NCBI GenBank assembly: GCA_021234155.1
Contig: JAJEKV010000028.1
Location: 13,904,134-13,968,133 of the forward strand
Direction of reading: 5' to 3'
Source of the DNA: Isoetes taiwanensis
Lineage: Eukaryota > Streptophyta > Lycopodiopsida > Isoetales > Isoetaceae
Length of the DNA: 64,000 nucleotides
A model generated the notes under the pieces. It was not told the origin of the DNA and ran no database searches. It was given only the letters and a program-made list of their open reading frames with translations. This document shows, one piece after another, positions 1 to 11,569 of this stretch. How positions within the stretch are numbered: position 1 is the stretch's first letter; each line of letters begins with the position of its first letter. The position numbers and the translations under genes were made by a program.

Positions 1-1115
1 ATATACCCTACATGCACAACCGATCCAAGCGAACTTCAAAAGTAGAAACAACATAACCTACAGGAACAAGAGGATAGGCACCCCGAAAATAAAAAAAGGA
101 CCCATTAATGTGACAGAAATCTGGAGCTTAGAATAATGAATCCAAGGAACCGAAAGGGAATTATATGATATAGTTGGAAGATGACACCAAAGGACTAACA
201 GGCTCAAGTGAACAACTTGATGAACAACTTGATGATCTTTTGGAACGAAGGTCACAAAATGCAAATGGCCAAAGGCCCTCAAAGGCACTAACGAGACACT
301 AAGAATCTATGACAAAGAGCGAGTAGAGACCCTCATAAGGGCATCCATGAGAATCACTGAGAACATATGAGAGCATATAGTAAAAGAACAAGTAGAGCAA
401 CAACAAATATCAAGGACTAAAATTCATGAACATATACCCACATACAAAACAGATCCAAGCGAACTTTCAAATGTAGAAATAACATAACTTAGAACAAAAT
501 GATAGGGACCTTGAGATTCAAGAACAATCTAGAGGACTGGACCAAAGAACCCATTATGGTGAAAAAAAGATGGAGACTGGAACAAAGAATCCCAAGAACT
601 TAAAGGGTACTATATGACATCGTCGAAAGAAGCAGAGTTAAGAGAACAATTCGCTAAACAACTTGCAAATTTGGTTGACGAGGGTAATCCGGCCACTGAG
701 ACCAACAAGAATAAAAAAGGCTAAGCAAGGTGGATGAAGCAACTGTGATCAACATAGTAAAACGACATGATGATTGGACAGCGACAGGGGCAAAAAGAAC
801 TACGATGAGTCAAGAGGCGGACAAAGGAGGGAGTCAAAACAATAGAAGAGCAAAGACGTTTCAAGAGATAAAATGAAACAAATAAAGAGGAAAGGGACAA
901 AACACAAGATGAAAAGAGAAAGGAATGGGAGATTATAATGAAATGGATAGAATAAAGGATCAGGAATAGAGGAACAGAGCAAACCACAAATGCAAATGTC
1001 TGAAAAGCCCTCGAAGGCATTCACGAGAAACTAAGAATCAATGATAAAAGAGAGAGTATGGGTCCTCATAAGGGCATCCAAAAGAACAATTGAGAATATA
1101 TGAGAAAGAAGCATG
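1..1115. repeat. degenerate long direct repeat (two units)
   Basis: Positions 1-60 recur as a diverged copy at about 431-490 (shared core 'gatccaagcgaact'). The block around 270-380 recurs at about 1002-1115 (shared core 'cctcataagggcatcca'). The order is the same in both, so this is an old direct repeat with a first unit of about 430 bp and a second unit expanded to about 680 bp. The plus strand is strikingly purine-rich. No coding domain is recognisable in either orientation. Confidence 0.6.
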
Positions 1116-3309
1116 CACTTATCTACCTATGCATACACCTAGAAACAAAGCTCAAGAATCTTAGAGCAGAAAAGGAAAGCAAAGCAAATGAAATGGATGG
1201 AGAAATGGGATTAAGAAAAGAGGCACTAGAAAACCGCTCCGAAATGGAAAGGCGAGGGAAATAAATTGGGCAATCGAACAAACTACAACTGAAAAGACCA
1301 CGGAAAGGCATGAGCCAGAGGAACAAATTACGATTGGGCAAGTGAATAAACCACCACCAGATTATCATGAGACAAGAATGCTAAGAGCAATCGCATGATG
1401 GAACAACTCGACAACTCCGCAAGCAGCAAAGCAACGTAACAACATACGGAAGCAACTCAAGCACAACCCGAGCTGCAAGAGCTAGTACTCATAAGAGCTC
1501 AACAAGACAAATGGAACTAAAGTGGACAAACGGGATAATGAAGGGAATGAATAAAGGTAGTGGAAAGAAACCAATGAACCAAAAGAATTGAAGGGGCACA
1601 TGACTAGGTGGTCGTCACACTTACAAGGAACCAGCCACATAAAAGAAATACAAAAGAAGATTCGCAACTAAATGTGAATGGAGAAGGTTATATACAAGGC
1701 ATTGGAAATACCTAACTCACCTGACAACTCGTGCTAAAGTCCTTAGGTCAAGTGCCGAAATGTCAACAAAAGGAGACAACCGACATATGTTGATTAAATA
1801 CGGGATATGGTGAGGAACTGACAAAAATGCAATGAAGCAACTAAATGCAAAGCTGACCTGGCTTAAAAAGCAACATACAAAAATAGTTAGTCCCTTGTTG
1901 AACTATGTGGACACCGAAGTTGACAACGATCCCCATCAATGTCGACTACATTGCACCACCCCTAGTAATATGGATAAGTGCACTAAACCCGACAAGACGG
2001 GAAAATAATCGAGAAGTCACCGACTTTGACCCCTCTAGTCGCCAAGTAAAAATGATTCTTATCAAGATCTACTCGGATGCCACCCCACCAACCATCTCGA
2101 ATCTTTCCACAACAAGAACCCTCAGAACTAAAACCAACGAAAAGCTATAAACTGTCAACATTTGCATAAAGAAGGAAACAAGATATGGGCAGGCCACTAA
2201 AGGAAAAAACCATCAACTCTGACAAATATACTAATCTAAACATCAACAAAAAGAAGAACGATCCTACTTTTACCCACTACATAGCTTACAAAACAAGACG
2301 GAGTTTCAAACCTTCAAAAAAGTTGCCTATTGTACATACACTAGGTACATACAAACCCTCAAACCCTAGTGTATGTACTTTTGCAGGTTCCAAAAGTGGT
2401 ACACCCTAACATGCTTTTACCCACAAGGACATAAAATAGACCATCAAATTAGGAAACTATCACTAGGACGAACGTACTAATTCAAACACGCCAACCACCA
2501 CCTAAAACTAGAAGGGCTAGTCAATTTTAAATGAAGGTAAACAAGAAATAAGATAGGCGACAAGAAGATAGATAGGCCACCCAAGGAAAACATACAACCA
2601 CGACAATTATACAAAGCTAAATGCAAACTAACCCAAGAAAAGAACCAGACAACTCTGCAAAAATGAGCAATGGCCCATAACTTATACATTTACAAATACA
2701 CACAAGTAAAAAAGCCAAAAGAGGATTTGACACATAAGATGGTTAATCTAGATATCGCAAAATAGAGACAATGAGGATGGATACCATAAATCGACCAACC
2801 CAAAAAGCTGAAAAAATGAACAAAGAAAGCGCAGACCATTAAAGGAAAAACAATAATATGAGAACTATCTAACAAGCTAAAGATCGACCTAAAGGACGAA
2901 ACCCAACGAACCACGAAGGAGAATCAAAAGAGGCCGATCGGGAGGCACCCCAAACCAACTGGAAAAAAACGTGGCCCCAACGCCAACATATAACAACATA
3001 ACAAACATAAAAGGCCGAATAGAACCAAAACAAGCACCAACCAACCAACCAACCACAGGAAAAAAAAAACTCCTAGACGACAATGCATCATATATCCAAG
3101 CAGCACACCGACCAAACGAGCAAAAAAAAACAGAAACCAATCAAAAAATACTATGCAGCGAACCTAACATGGCCCAAAGAAGAACCGCATAACCAAGGAA
3201 GCAACGGAGCAAAACAAGGACTGACTCTAGACTCTAAGCTCAAGCACATCCAAGGCAACCAACAGAAAAGACACCACAAACAAGAAAAAACTCTCGGGGA
3301 GTCGAGGGG
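1116..3309. other. purine-rich region without recognisable gene
   Basis: The plus strand is A- and purine-rich and its open frames are short and low in complexity. I recognise no domain, splice structure or transposon protein. It is probably the decayed continuation of the repeat to its left. Confidence 0.5.
2332..2378. repeat. perfect 14-bp inverted repeat (hairpin)
   Basis: GTACATACACTAGG at 2332-2345 is matched exactly by its reverse complement at 2365-2378, leaving a 19-nt spacer. It could be the end-to-end remnant of a small element or a transcript hairpin. Nothing nearby indicates a function. Confidence 0.8.
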
Positions 3310-3400
3310 ATAGGGCACAACGAACCCAGGCACAACCAACCTATGCACCAAGACCTTTTGTTAGTAATGTCTAATAACATGCACGAGGACCTCTTTGTTA
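3310..3400. repeat. dispersed repeat R, partial copy
   Basis: The stretch with 'ccttttgttagtaatgtct' and the preceding 'cacaaccaacctatgcacc' is a diverged match to copies near 13180-13230 and 20280-20330. Related sequence also occurs at 36505-36615. This is a short dispersed family found at four places in the window. Confidence 0.6.
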
Positions 3401-3479
3401 TTAATATTTAATAATACAAGAAATTTTACGCGGAGGCCTAGCGGCCGCCAACGCTTTCACCAACTCATCTATACGTGGT

Positions 3480-3720
3480 AGAACATGCAGGATTTGAACT
3501 ACACTTTTTTTTTGCCCTTGTGTTCAGGCCGGGCCGCATGCACGATAGAAGGATGCTAACCATAACGACTATAGGATGCCGCCACTTAACGCCTCTCTTC
3601 CCGGCCTTGTCTATTTTAAGTTAGAACCCCTCGTGAATTGAACCTCGCATTTTATTCACCGCGGCGCTCGGCCACTGACTAACGATAGAAGGTTGCTGAT
3701 CATAACAACTATAAGATTCC
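3480..3720 (-). repeat. two tRNA-like SINE-head units (first type)
   Basis: Read on the minus strand, 3541-3580 and 3681-3720 are two related copies containing 'ATAGTCGTTATGGTTAGCAT' (first copy), which resembles the D-arm half of plant tRNA-Asp/Glu genes. Each is followed about 35-55 nt later by a B-box-like motif (AGTTCAAATCC near 3488-3501; AGGTTCAATTC near 3634-3647). This matches the two-part internal RNA polymerase III promoter of tRNA-derived SINEs. Acceptor pairing of a functional tRNA is not evident. Confidence 0.5.
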
Positions 3721-3752
3721 CAATGCAAAGTTATATATTTTTCTTTCAAACA

Positions 3753-3840
3753 TGCCATGCAATGATAGCCAGTGGGGTTTGAACCTTGGCGGGGAACACC
3801 CATATCCAATGGTCTGACCACTAGGCCATAATCGCTATGA
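3753..3840 (-). repeat. tRNA-like SINE-head unit
   Basis: On the minus strand TGGCCTAGTGGT (3817-3828) fits the pol III A box and GGTTCAAACC (3776-3785) fits the B box, about 31 nt apart as in tRNA genes. It is the best preserved of a run of units spaced about 100 bp apart. I infer a tRNA-derived SINE rather than a working tRNA. Confidence 0.6.
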
Positions 3841-3857
3841 ACATAGAACATTTACGT

Positions 3858-3945
3858 ACCACCCAATAGTAGCCAGTGGTTTGAGCTTGGGGGGACACCC
3901 GCTTCAATAGCCTAACCACCAAACCGCTATTACATAGGCATTTTG
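3858..3945 (-). repeat. tRNA-like SINE-head unit
   Basis: This is a second copy of the unit at 3753-3840. The A-box-like stretch is at 3911-3927 and the diverged B box at 3878-3888. Both copies share the flanking 'agccagtgg' and 'acccaat' words. Confidence 0.55.
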
Positions 3946-3957
3946 TAGTTTATTCAT

Positions 3958-4047
3958 GCCACCCAATGACAGCCAGTGGGTTTTGAGCCCATGGGGGGCA
4001 CTCCTCATTCAAAGAGCCTAACCACTAGACCGTTAGGTCGGTAAGCG
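3958..4047 (-). repeat. tRNA-like SINE-head unit
   Basis: This is a third copy. On the minus strand GGTCTAGTGGTTAGGCTC matches the 5' half of plant tRNA-Glu closely; the B-box region is at 3978-3990. A further, more decayed unit lies at about 4292-4375. Confidence 0.55.
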
Positions 4048-4192
4048 CTTTCTCTTGTGATTTAAGTAAAGGGAATCCCATAGTAACTATGTAGCATGCC
4101 GCCTATTGCACAGCCGGATGTGTATATGTATAATCATGTACTTTTTCGTTTTAGTAATATGTGTTTGAAAGATGACCGTCATTCTGGTTCAA

Positions 4193-4290
4193 GATGCCAA
4201 CTATGAACACACCATGTCATGCAATTATAATACAAACCATGGATGCCAACTATGAACACACCATGTCATGCAATTATAATACAAACCATG
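4193..4290. repeat. perfect 49-bp tandem duplication
   Basis: Positions 4193-4241 and 4242-4290 are identical 49-bp units starting 'gatgccaactatgaacac'. The identity suggests a recent duplication inside the older SINE-like cluster. Confidence 0.9.
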
Positions 4291-4666
4291 TTGCCACCCA
4301 ATGATGGCCGATGGAGTCTCAGTATGGGCGGTGCACACTCTCAACCGATAGATTAACTACCGGAGTCCCACGGAGATAACCCTTTCGCCTAATCTTCCAT
4401 CCACTAGGTAGAATACCATCTAATGCATAGGCTATATATGTACACTCTGGTTTAGTCCAAAAGACAACGCATCTTTGATGAATTACATGCAAAATCGACG
4501 CGAATCCAAGTGTTGGAGATCATTGCCATATCTAGAAAGGTCTTGATCTTTCACATCGAAGAACGGATGGTCTCGCGTGAAATGTTGAATGGGGTTTGAG
4601 CCCGACACATTGACTACCAAAAGCAACGACCATCGCACTCGATGCATTACATGCAAGCTCGATGGA

Positions 4667-4697
4667 CTAGTACTGACGGAACGTTTCCGGTCGTTCC
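4667..4697 (-). mobile_element. candidate Helitron 3' terminus (hairpin + CTAG)
   Basis: On the minus strand, a hairpin with arms GGAACG/CGTTCC (4697-4692 and 4683-4678) is followed after 7 nt by CTAG (4670-4667) and then T. A short hairpin just before CTRR, with T downstream, is the usual Helitron 3' end. It lies downstream of the RepHel gene in the same orientation. The hairpin-to-CTAG spacing equals that of the B Helitrons (7 nt). Confidence 0.55.
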
Positions 4698-4919
4698 CCA
4701 CATAGAGATGATAGGCTACCTGAATGATAGATGGGTTATATGCTACAATAATGAAAGGACCGTTTAGCCGGACCGCAAGGGATAACAATGTGTAGCAAAG
4801 AGTAACGCACCTTATTGACAGATGTATTGTATGATGTAGAGAGGACACCCTATCGTCAGAGCAGTTCCTTGTAGATGACGTTCACAGTTGTTCTCATGGT
4901 ATTTTCTGGGGAGAGGAGT

Positions 4920-7900
4920 ATTAGCAAGTCTTCCTCGTTCGCATTACACCCGTGAAGGCCATATACAATTGTCCATGTGCAAAAACGTTCAGACGCTAGA
5001 CATCAATGACCACTGATCCAATGTTAAACCCCGACAGCCTATTGAACGTGGTTCAATATGATAGCCGGAGTGGTAATTGTCGTCTATGGATGGTCCATGG
5101 ACGGTTTTTCGGTTGATAGAAAAAGTCTGTTCTGGAAATTGGGTACGTGCTACCTTCTGGATCACCCAAAACCTTCACCATCACAAACTTCTGGTGCATT
5201 GATTCGATCACAACTCTCGCATTCTTCACAAGACCCTTTTCCATGTCCAATCGTTTCATAACGTGGCATATTGCCCCCACTTTAAGTCTGAGCTCATGGT
5301 TGGGAATCCCAGAATGTGTAAAGTTGTTTAAGAAATCTGAAGTTGCATAGGGATGATCATGGATGAGTTCATCTTGCTCTGTTATGTTCTGTAATACAAC
5401 TTATCCTGACTTGGAACCCTGTTTAAAATGAGTCCGTTGAAGTCGTCAACATGCCTGTTGATCGGTGCAAGCGAAATTCGCTTGTCACATTCCACCGGGT
5501 CGCGAAGGACACTCGGTGGATAAAGGAATTCAACTGTATCAACGACGCTAGTAGTTGTATTGAATAAATCCAAGGATACCGTGGTTTGCTCCCGCCTCCC
5601 CCAATGTTGTCAACAAACCGCATGAGCTCGATCTCCCGCATTTCAGATCACCGATACAACCTCATCACACCTAAAGGCTCTCCATAATGATGATGATTTT
5701 ATAGATGCATTTAATGTCCGCGATCCTCCCCCGCCTCTTCACGACAGGGCAACTTGTCTAAAGTCGCCAAAGAAGCCTATAAAATGTTTTCCACCAAAAG
5801 GAAGGTTGTTTCCACACAACCGCTAAAAGACGCGGATTTACGCTTTCTATAATGGCCTTATTGGCCATTGGAAACTCATCCCAAATAATGACCTTTGGCT
5901 TCAATGATGAGTTGTGCCGCCCTGAATCATTGTCTAACATTGAATGCAGCCCAAAGATTGTTTTCAATTACAGGGATCTCAAATGGGAGTGGGTCTGTTC
6001 GGACGCCGCAAGATATAGGCGAAGCCGCCAGAGTCGCCGCATCAAGCACGGCAGATTATGCCTCCGCTCAAGCCCTAACGAAAAAGCATAAGCATTTCAA
6101 GACAAATGTCTTCCCCGTGCCGGGCTTTTCCATCTAGGAAGATAGGTGCATCGCTTTGAGGGGATTCTAACCAATCGCCTCATGAAATTAAATATTTCCA
6201 AATGGGTTATCATTCATTATACTTGACATTTGCATTGTAGAATTTAGATATGATGCATGGTCAGAAAATTTTGCTAGCTCATGCATCACATCTCTTCCAA
6301 GACGATGTTGCAATTGAAGGCCGAATGCCATGATGTTAGTGCCATGTCAGGCTAAAATATTGTTGACTAAGTGCGAGCCTCGCTGAAAGCAATTACATCA
6401 TCACCGGATACTCGCCTAACAAGTCAAGACTCATAGGCACTTGAAACCCGTCCATAGATCAATAGCTGGTCCCCGGTCAAGCAAAGAACATAGCAAAAGG
6501 AAGCGTGAGCCGCATGACTCAACGATAGGGAAACTGCCTCTTCCATAACCAACGCTGCTTCATTGTGGGATGCGAGCAACCCCCCTGCTTCTGCAGCCTG
6601 TTGATATGTTTCATAAGTTTGACCGTTGACGACCTTTAATTCACCCCACGATCTTGCAAGACGATGCAACAAAATTTGTCTTAGGTAGAATGGCTCGCCA
6701 ACCTTCTAATAATAGCAAACGATCCTACATGCACCAATGGTCGCCGCTGTCCTTTTCCTCACAATGTTTTGCTAATCCTTTTCTTGCCACCGCTCCACAT
6801 AAGTTCCAGATGTAGACACTAACGATGGATTAAATGGTGTTAATGTATATTGTTCGTAGTATTGGATGTACGTAAGTGCATCGAATACTTGATCTAGAGG
6901 TCGTAAGAAATACCGATCCAATAATGATCTCGTGTTTGGTCGCAATAGATGCAAAGGTAGACATTTAATAGAAGGGGTCTTGTGCGTTATGTCATATGCC
7001 ATTATCCTCCAAGACGCCCCATGGTCAGTAGGGTACCGCGCCTTTAGATACCCCTCAGATCTCATTCCTAGGACCTGCTCTAGTGGTATGCCCTTGTGAA
7101 CCATCTTCGAGACCTTGACCGCATCATGGTTTCTATGTTCGCCATTTACATGGCTTTGTGTAGTTTGGGCCCGCTTGTTCAGACTTTCGACGACTCACAC
7201 CCCCTACCGCGTGTGTGTCCGTTTCTCGAGAAATCTGGAATTTTGTCTGTATCAAATCCCTTATATATGTAACCATAGAGGTAAGAGAAGACGCACCTGC
7301 GGATGCGATGTCAACCATAATATGGCAGCCAAGCTCATGAAGCAAGAATGCGCTTGTATGGAACAACCCACGATCATCTACGCCCTCCTCCCATTGCACG
7401 CACTTTTGAGTCAATGTGTGTTGTTGGATTTATCGGTTTTGGATAGTTATAGCAGCAAGAAGCACCGCGGGAGAGCACCTGTTAGAATGTCTATGAATCA
7501 TAAATTTTGGACCCGTGGTTCAACAATCGGGATCACTTGGTAGCTCGCAGATATAATCTCATCAACGATTCTATTGGTATATCCGGGTTCGCACGTAGCA
7601 CAAGATGAGCGCGGTGGAAGTCCTCGCTCAAACTCCACTACTGTTATTATGTACGATATACGATGAAAGAATTTATGCAACAATTCTTTTAACCGTTGCA
7701 ATCTTCCATGGAAACACCGAACAACAATCATAGGTATATCTGACGCATTTTGGCCAGGACCAAGGGCAGCCCGTATTTCGCCAACCGTATTCGCCGCCAT
7801 CGTAATGAACAAAGTTGGGCCTTTGATCTAGAGAGTGCTAACGCTACGCCAACCCGCATTGAGCACCATCTCTGACAACCCAGGAACGACGACGGCAGGA

Positions 7901-9600
7901 TAACATCATTTTGTTCATTATTTTCTCGCTCAGAATAATCCTCGTCGTATTGTATTCGCCTATTTCTGAAGGTGGATGTCCGAAAGTAATTTAGTCGTGC
8001 GTCCTCAATCCTTGAGTACATATCAACCAAGTACTCTCCACATAGGCGACCCAGTCGAAGAAACCTATCCTCATGTAATAGCCTTGATCTGTACCATTGT
8101 AATTGGGTGAGACCATATTCATTCCTGGGACCCCACCCTAATGTACCATGCGGGAAAAGTAGTGGATATTGCAAGGGTTCGTACATGGGATCAAGGATGT
8201 TCATAAAAGTCGGTTCACCCTCAGTTTGAGCCCAAAATCCTGCAATTCGAGATGCAATATCAGCCGTATTGTTGACCTCTGCAATTGCTGCTATCTCATC
8301 ACTCCCAAAAACCCCTGCAACCGTAATATATGCCGAAGGGATATGCATACTTCCCATTGTTCGAAGGTTTCTAATGAATGGGTTTACTTGGTCAAGGGCC
8401 GAGCCAATAGTTCCAACCCATTGGAAGGGTACATGTTGGAGTCCCGCTTGCACATAACGTTGTGAATCATCATATATATACAATGTATGGGATTTCAGAT
8501 TCTTTGTTGGAAGCAAATGATGATATGTACGACCCATGATTGTGACTGACGAAGGGAAGCTCAGGTTGACAAACTCTCCGTCGACTCCAAGCACGCTGAA
8601 GCAAAATAATTTATTTATTTTTCTACATACTTCATTGAAACCCGGCATCTCGTATAAGTTAACCAATGCACCCGGCAACGGAGGTAGCTGTGGGAGCAAC
8701 CACTTGCCCTTATTACGCCAGAACCCATTTTTTTTTTTTGAACATTCACCAATGGATCCGGCCATTAAAATCAATTGAATCGCTTATTCCATGTGCACAT
8801 TGTAGAATGCTTGATGGATTGCTGAACTCGCATATGTTTATGCACGAGCATGCCGGGTACTTTTCCGGGTAGTTTTGCAAGCACATTTGATGGTACACGG
8901 ATCGCCCCTCCATGGTGCTTGCTTCCATGTCACAAAAGACGATCTCTTCTCGAAGTTTGCATATTGCTCTCCTCCATGGTGCCTTCGCCACAAAGCGCAT
9001 CTATTTCTGCCCCCTTTTCCCTACGCATATTTCTGCCCCGCCACGCCCAATCGAAAGCATACCATCCTGATCTCCAGATGTACTCGCTTTCACCGCAACT
9101 CCCCGATGAAGTCGCTGACTAACTCGTTGTCACCCATGCATCTAAACTCCTAGATTTGGAGGAGGCTCACATATTCTAATTCCAGGCGTGGGTGGGGAAC
9201 AATTCCCCCACGATATATGCCCTCGGGTAGATTCTCCCCCCTCCCCACCGCTCAGCCTGACGCCGTTTACTCTGCTTCTCTAGTGCTCGCAAATTTGCAT
9301 ATCGTCCTATCCCTATCGGTTCTAAGGCATTGCGAGTTGAGCTCGATGCGGTCTAAGCATGAATCATTGCCACCGATGCATCTAAACTCCTAGATTTGGA
9401 GGAGGCTCACATATTCTAATTCCAAAGTGGGTGGGGAACAATTTCCATATATGCCTGGCAGGATTCGCTCTCCCTCCCCCACCCATTCAGCCTGACGTCG
9501 TCTAGCGCGTTCTCTCGCAAGTGCTCGCAAATTTGCATATCGTCCTATCCCTATCGGTTCTATGGCGTTGCGAGTTGAGCTCGATGCGGTATCTTCCATA
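4920..9600 (-). pseudogene. Helitron RepHel (Rep/helicase) transposase, frameshifted
   Basis: This is a rolling-circle transposase: an HUH nickase fused to a PIF1-like helicase. Motifs run in order on the minus strand. The N-terminus (9599-9390) has RYANLRALARERARRRQAE. The Helitron N-domain (8774-7900) has NKGKWLLPQLPPLP, LYIYDDSQRY, DPMYEPLQYPLLFPHG and GEYLVDMYSRIEDARL. The Rep region (7812-7498) reads EFERGLPP and then loses frame at the expected His-x-His. A helicase linker with WRIMAYDITHKTPSIKCL lies at 7104-6772. Walker A (PGTGKT) is at 6127-6107, Walker B (IIWDEFPMANKA) near 5890 and GDFRQV near 5750. The C-terminal AHGQLY block is at about 4990-4955. At least eight frame breaks occur, several at CAG/CTG-type sites, so some may be consensus errors. 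No intact copy exists in the window. Confidence 0.9.
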
Positions 9601-9605
9601 ATGAA
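9136..9605. repeat. direct duplication of ~235 bp at RepHel N-terminus
   Basis: 9136-9371 and 9376-9605 are two diverged copies, both starting 'atgcatctaaactcctag'. Both encode the RYANLRALARERA segment on the minus strand. A2 has a single copy (about 16460-16680), so the extra copy arose in A1 after the large duplication, was lost from A2, or is an assembly error. Confidence 0.75.
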
Positions 9606-9743
9606 TTCGAATATTACTGCAAGACGTAATGTTTCAGAAATAAAACTTACATGTTTTGCTCATCCAATAACGTATCCTCGCGAGTGGTATGTAATCGCAA
9701 CGAGCTTGGGTGTCCAAGTGGGAATCGAGAAATGGCAGTGTTA

Positions 9744-10200
9744 ACATAGTTATTCATTAATTATACGTTACTTAACGAGCTTAATTAATAACGAGCTTAA
9801 TGTAATAGTTTTTCTTTGATTCTATATCTCCATAACATGTCCATAACTTGGCATGTTTAAGTAATCATCATAACCATATAGATATTTTATAATATATTTA
9901 TGGGTTAACATGATTATATGATTAGCATAGGATGGTAGTGTTCACATAACTATCCATAATTATACGTTACCAATTATTTTTTGTATGTCACCTACAAAAA
10001 TGGCATAATGCATAGCCCATCTCACAATGTGTGTAGTATGTCATGAGCTTAATATAATGGTTTTACTTTGAGTCCATACCTCCATAATATGTCCATAAAA
10101 TGTGACATGTTTATATAATCATCATAAGCGTATAGATATCTCATAAGACGTCTACGGACTAACATGATTATATGACTAGCATATATAGATATACAAAGTG
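9744..10200. repeat. AT-rich ~200-bp imperfect tandem repeat
   Basis: Two colinear units (about 9744-9944 and 9945-10200) share 'attatacgtta', 'gagcttaat', 'ccataa.atgtccataa', 'taatcatcataa.c.tatagata' and 'aacatgattatatga'. The same arrangement is present in A2 (about 16826-17280). I see no coding sequence. Confidence 0.75.
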
Positions 10201-10365
10201 ATCAAGTCATCCGTAATTATCCTTCTACTTCTGCTAGCATGGCAGCCTCGCTAGCCTCAACAATGCAAATGATTATGGAGACGGGTTAGTCAAGAACGAG
10301 TCGCTTAATACTCGGTGATTGAAATAGTAATAGAACCCTTAGATACTTTATCTAGCTCTTCAGAG

Positions 10366-10617
10366 AGCCTGTCCACTTGCGTCTGCAATTTCCTAGTCAT
10401 CACGGAGGAGGACGCTTCCTATGGGATGCTATATGCGTAACAATGGGTTTCGCGGCATGCTTTGAAGGTTTCCCTTCCTAACAGTCATCCGAGGCACACT
10501 ACGACTATTCTGCTCTTTCTCCAAATGCGCACCCGTATCAGGGATAACCGAGGACTCAGTAATCCCATTCTCTACTTCGGCTATAGACTCAGGGGTCAGT
10601 TCTATCAATTCCGCCAT
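10366..10617 (-). pseudogene. coiled-coil ORF, A1 copy (frameshifted)
   Basis: This is the A1 counterpart of the ORF at 17378-17701. The reading starts MAELIELTPESIAEVENG and then breaks near 10450, where A1 and A2 differ by small indels. The C-terminal coiled-coil coding is still visible in another frame down to about 10366. Confidence 0.55.
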
Positions 10618-11087
10618 ACTACAATGAAAGAGACAAAAGGTCATATTAAAATAGCTCCAACAAATTGCCAACCCCATAACTCAACTTGACACTACATAGA
10701 TGTTAAGTTCAATATTGAAATATTATAAAGGTACATTCAATGTTCCAGATCAACTGGTAACCATAGATTCATGTGTCATTCATCGATCTCGGGTGCGTAG
10801 CTATCTCTTGCAAATTCACGCTGTTAATCTGGGTATGTCTTGGCTGGGTTTAGACTACAGGATAGATGGTATTATTAAAGAATGACGTCTTGCTTGGATT
10901 AGACTATAGTACGGTCATGTTTCAGAGTTCTGGTTAGATTGTTACAGAGCAGATAGTACGGTCATGATTGGCTAAGATATTGACCAGATTGGAATTTAAT
11001 GCCAATTAGCTTCGACTGAATTGAATCCGGCTGGCTGTTGTGTGCTATATATTCTAGGTGCTGCTGGGAGATGGGTTCAAGGAGACG

Positions 11088-11567
11088 ATGGCTCCAAAGA
11101 AGAGAAAGTTTGAGGAGATGATCTCTGGTTGTTTTGAAGATTATCTTCCAGGGCCAAAATGACACAGAATTGATCTGTTAGTGGTGGTTGATAGCTGGAT
11201 TGTTGATGAGCAAGGAGATTGTTGGAATGGATTTATGGAAGACAATGTGGGCAGTTGCCATGGAATCATGGAAGATAAAGCAGCCAAGCATGATCCTGGT
11301 GGCTCTATCATTGATGTGAATGAGGATGAATTGGATGACTTGATTCTTCCGGATCTTGACTTTGAACTACCTGAAGAGATTGAAGCATTTGAACTAACCA
11401 ACTATTCGGAAGAGAGGCCTGATCTTGCTGTCTTACCATATTTACTTGGACATGACAATGTCATCGTTTGCAATAGCTGCCTTTGTTTCGTCACTGCTGG
11501 AGAAGTTGATGAATATGGCCGTTGTAAGATCTGCCTGAAAGAATGGGTCGTGGAATACTCATGTTAG
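11088..11567 (+). pseudogene. candidate small nuclear zinc-ribbon protein, A1 copy (one internal stop)
   Basis: From an ATG at 11088 one frame runs 160 codons to TAG at 11565, interrupted only by TGA at 11160; A2 has CGA at the matching site. The start MAPKKRKFEEM contains a classical PKKRK nuclear-localisation signal. The middle is strongly acidic with regular hydrophobics (NEDELDDLILPDLDFELPEE), like an acidic activation region. The C-terminus carries two CxxC pairs (CNSC and CKIC, 17 residues between them), as in a zinc ribbon. I do not recognise the family. A role as a small DNA- or RNA-binding regulator is inference from these parts. It may be host-derived or transposon cargo. Confidence 0.5.
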
Positions 11568-11569
11568 CT

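Noticed and set aside
2889-3313. Overlapping ORFs on both strands
   Set aside because: Low-complexity purine/pyrimidine sequence keeps frames open on both strands; there is no domain and no conserved copy.
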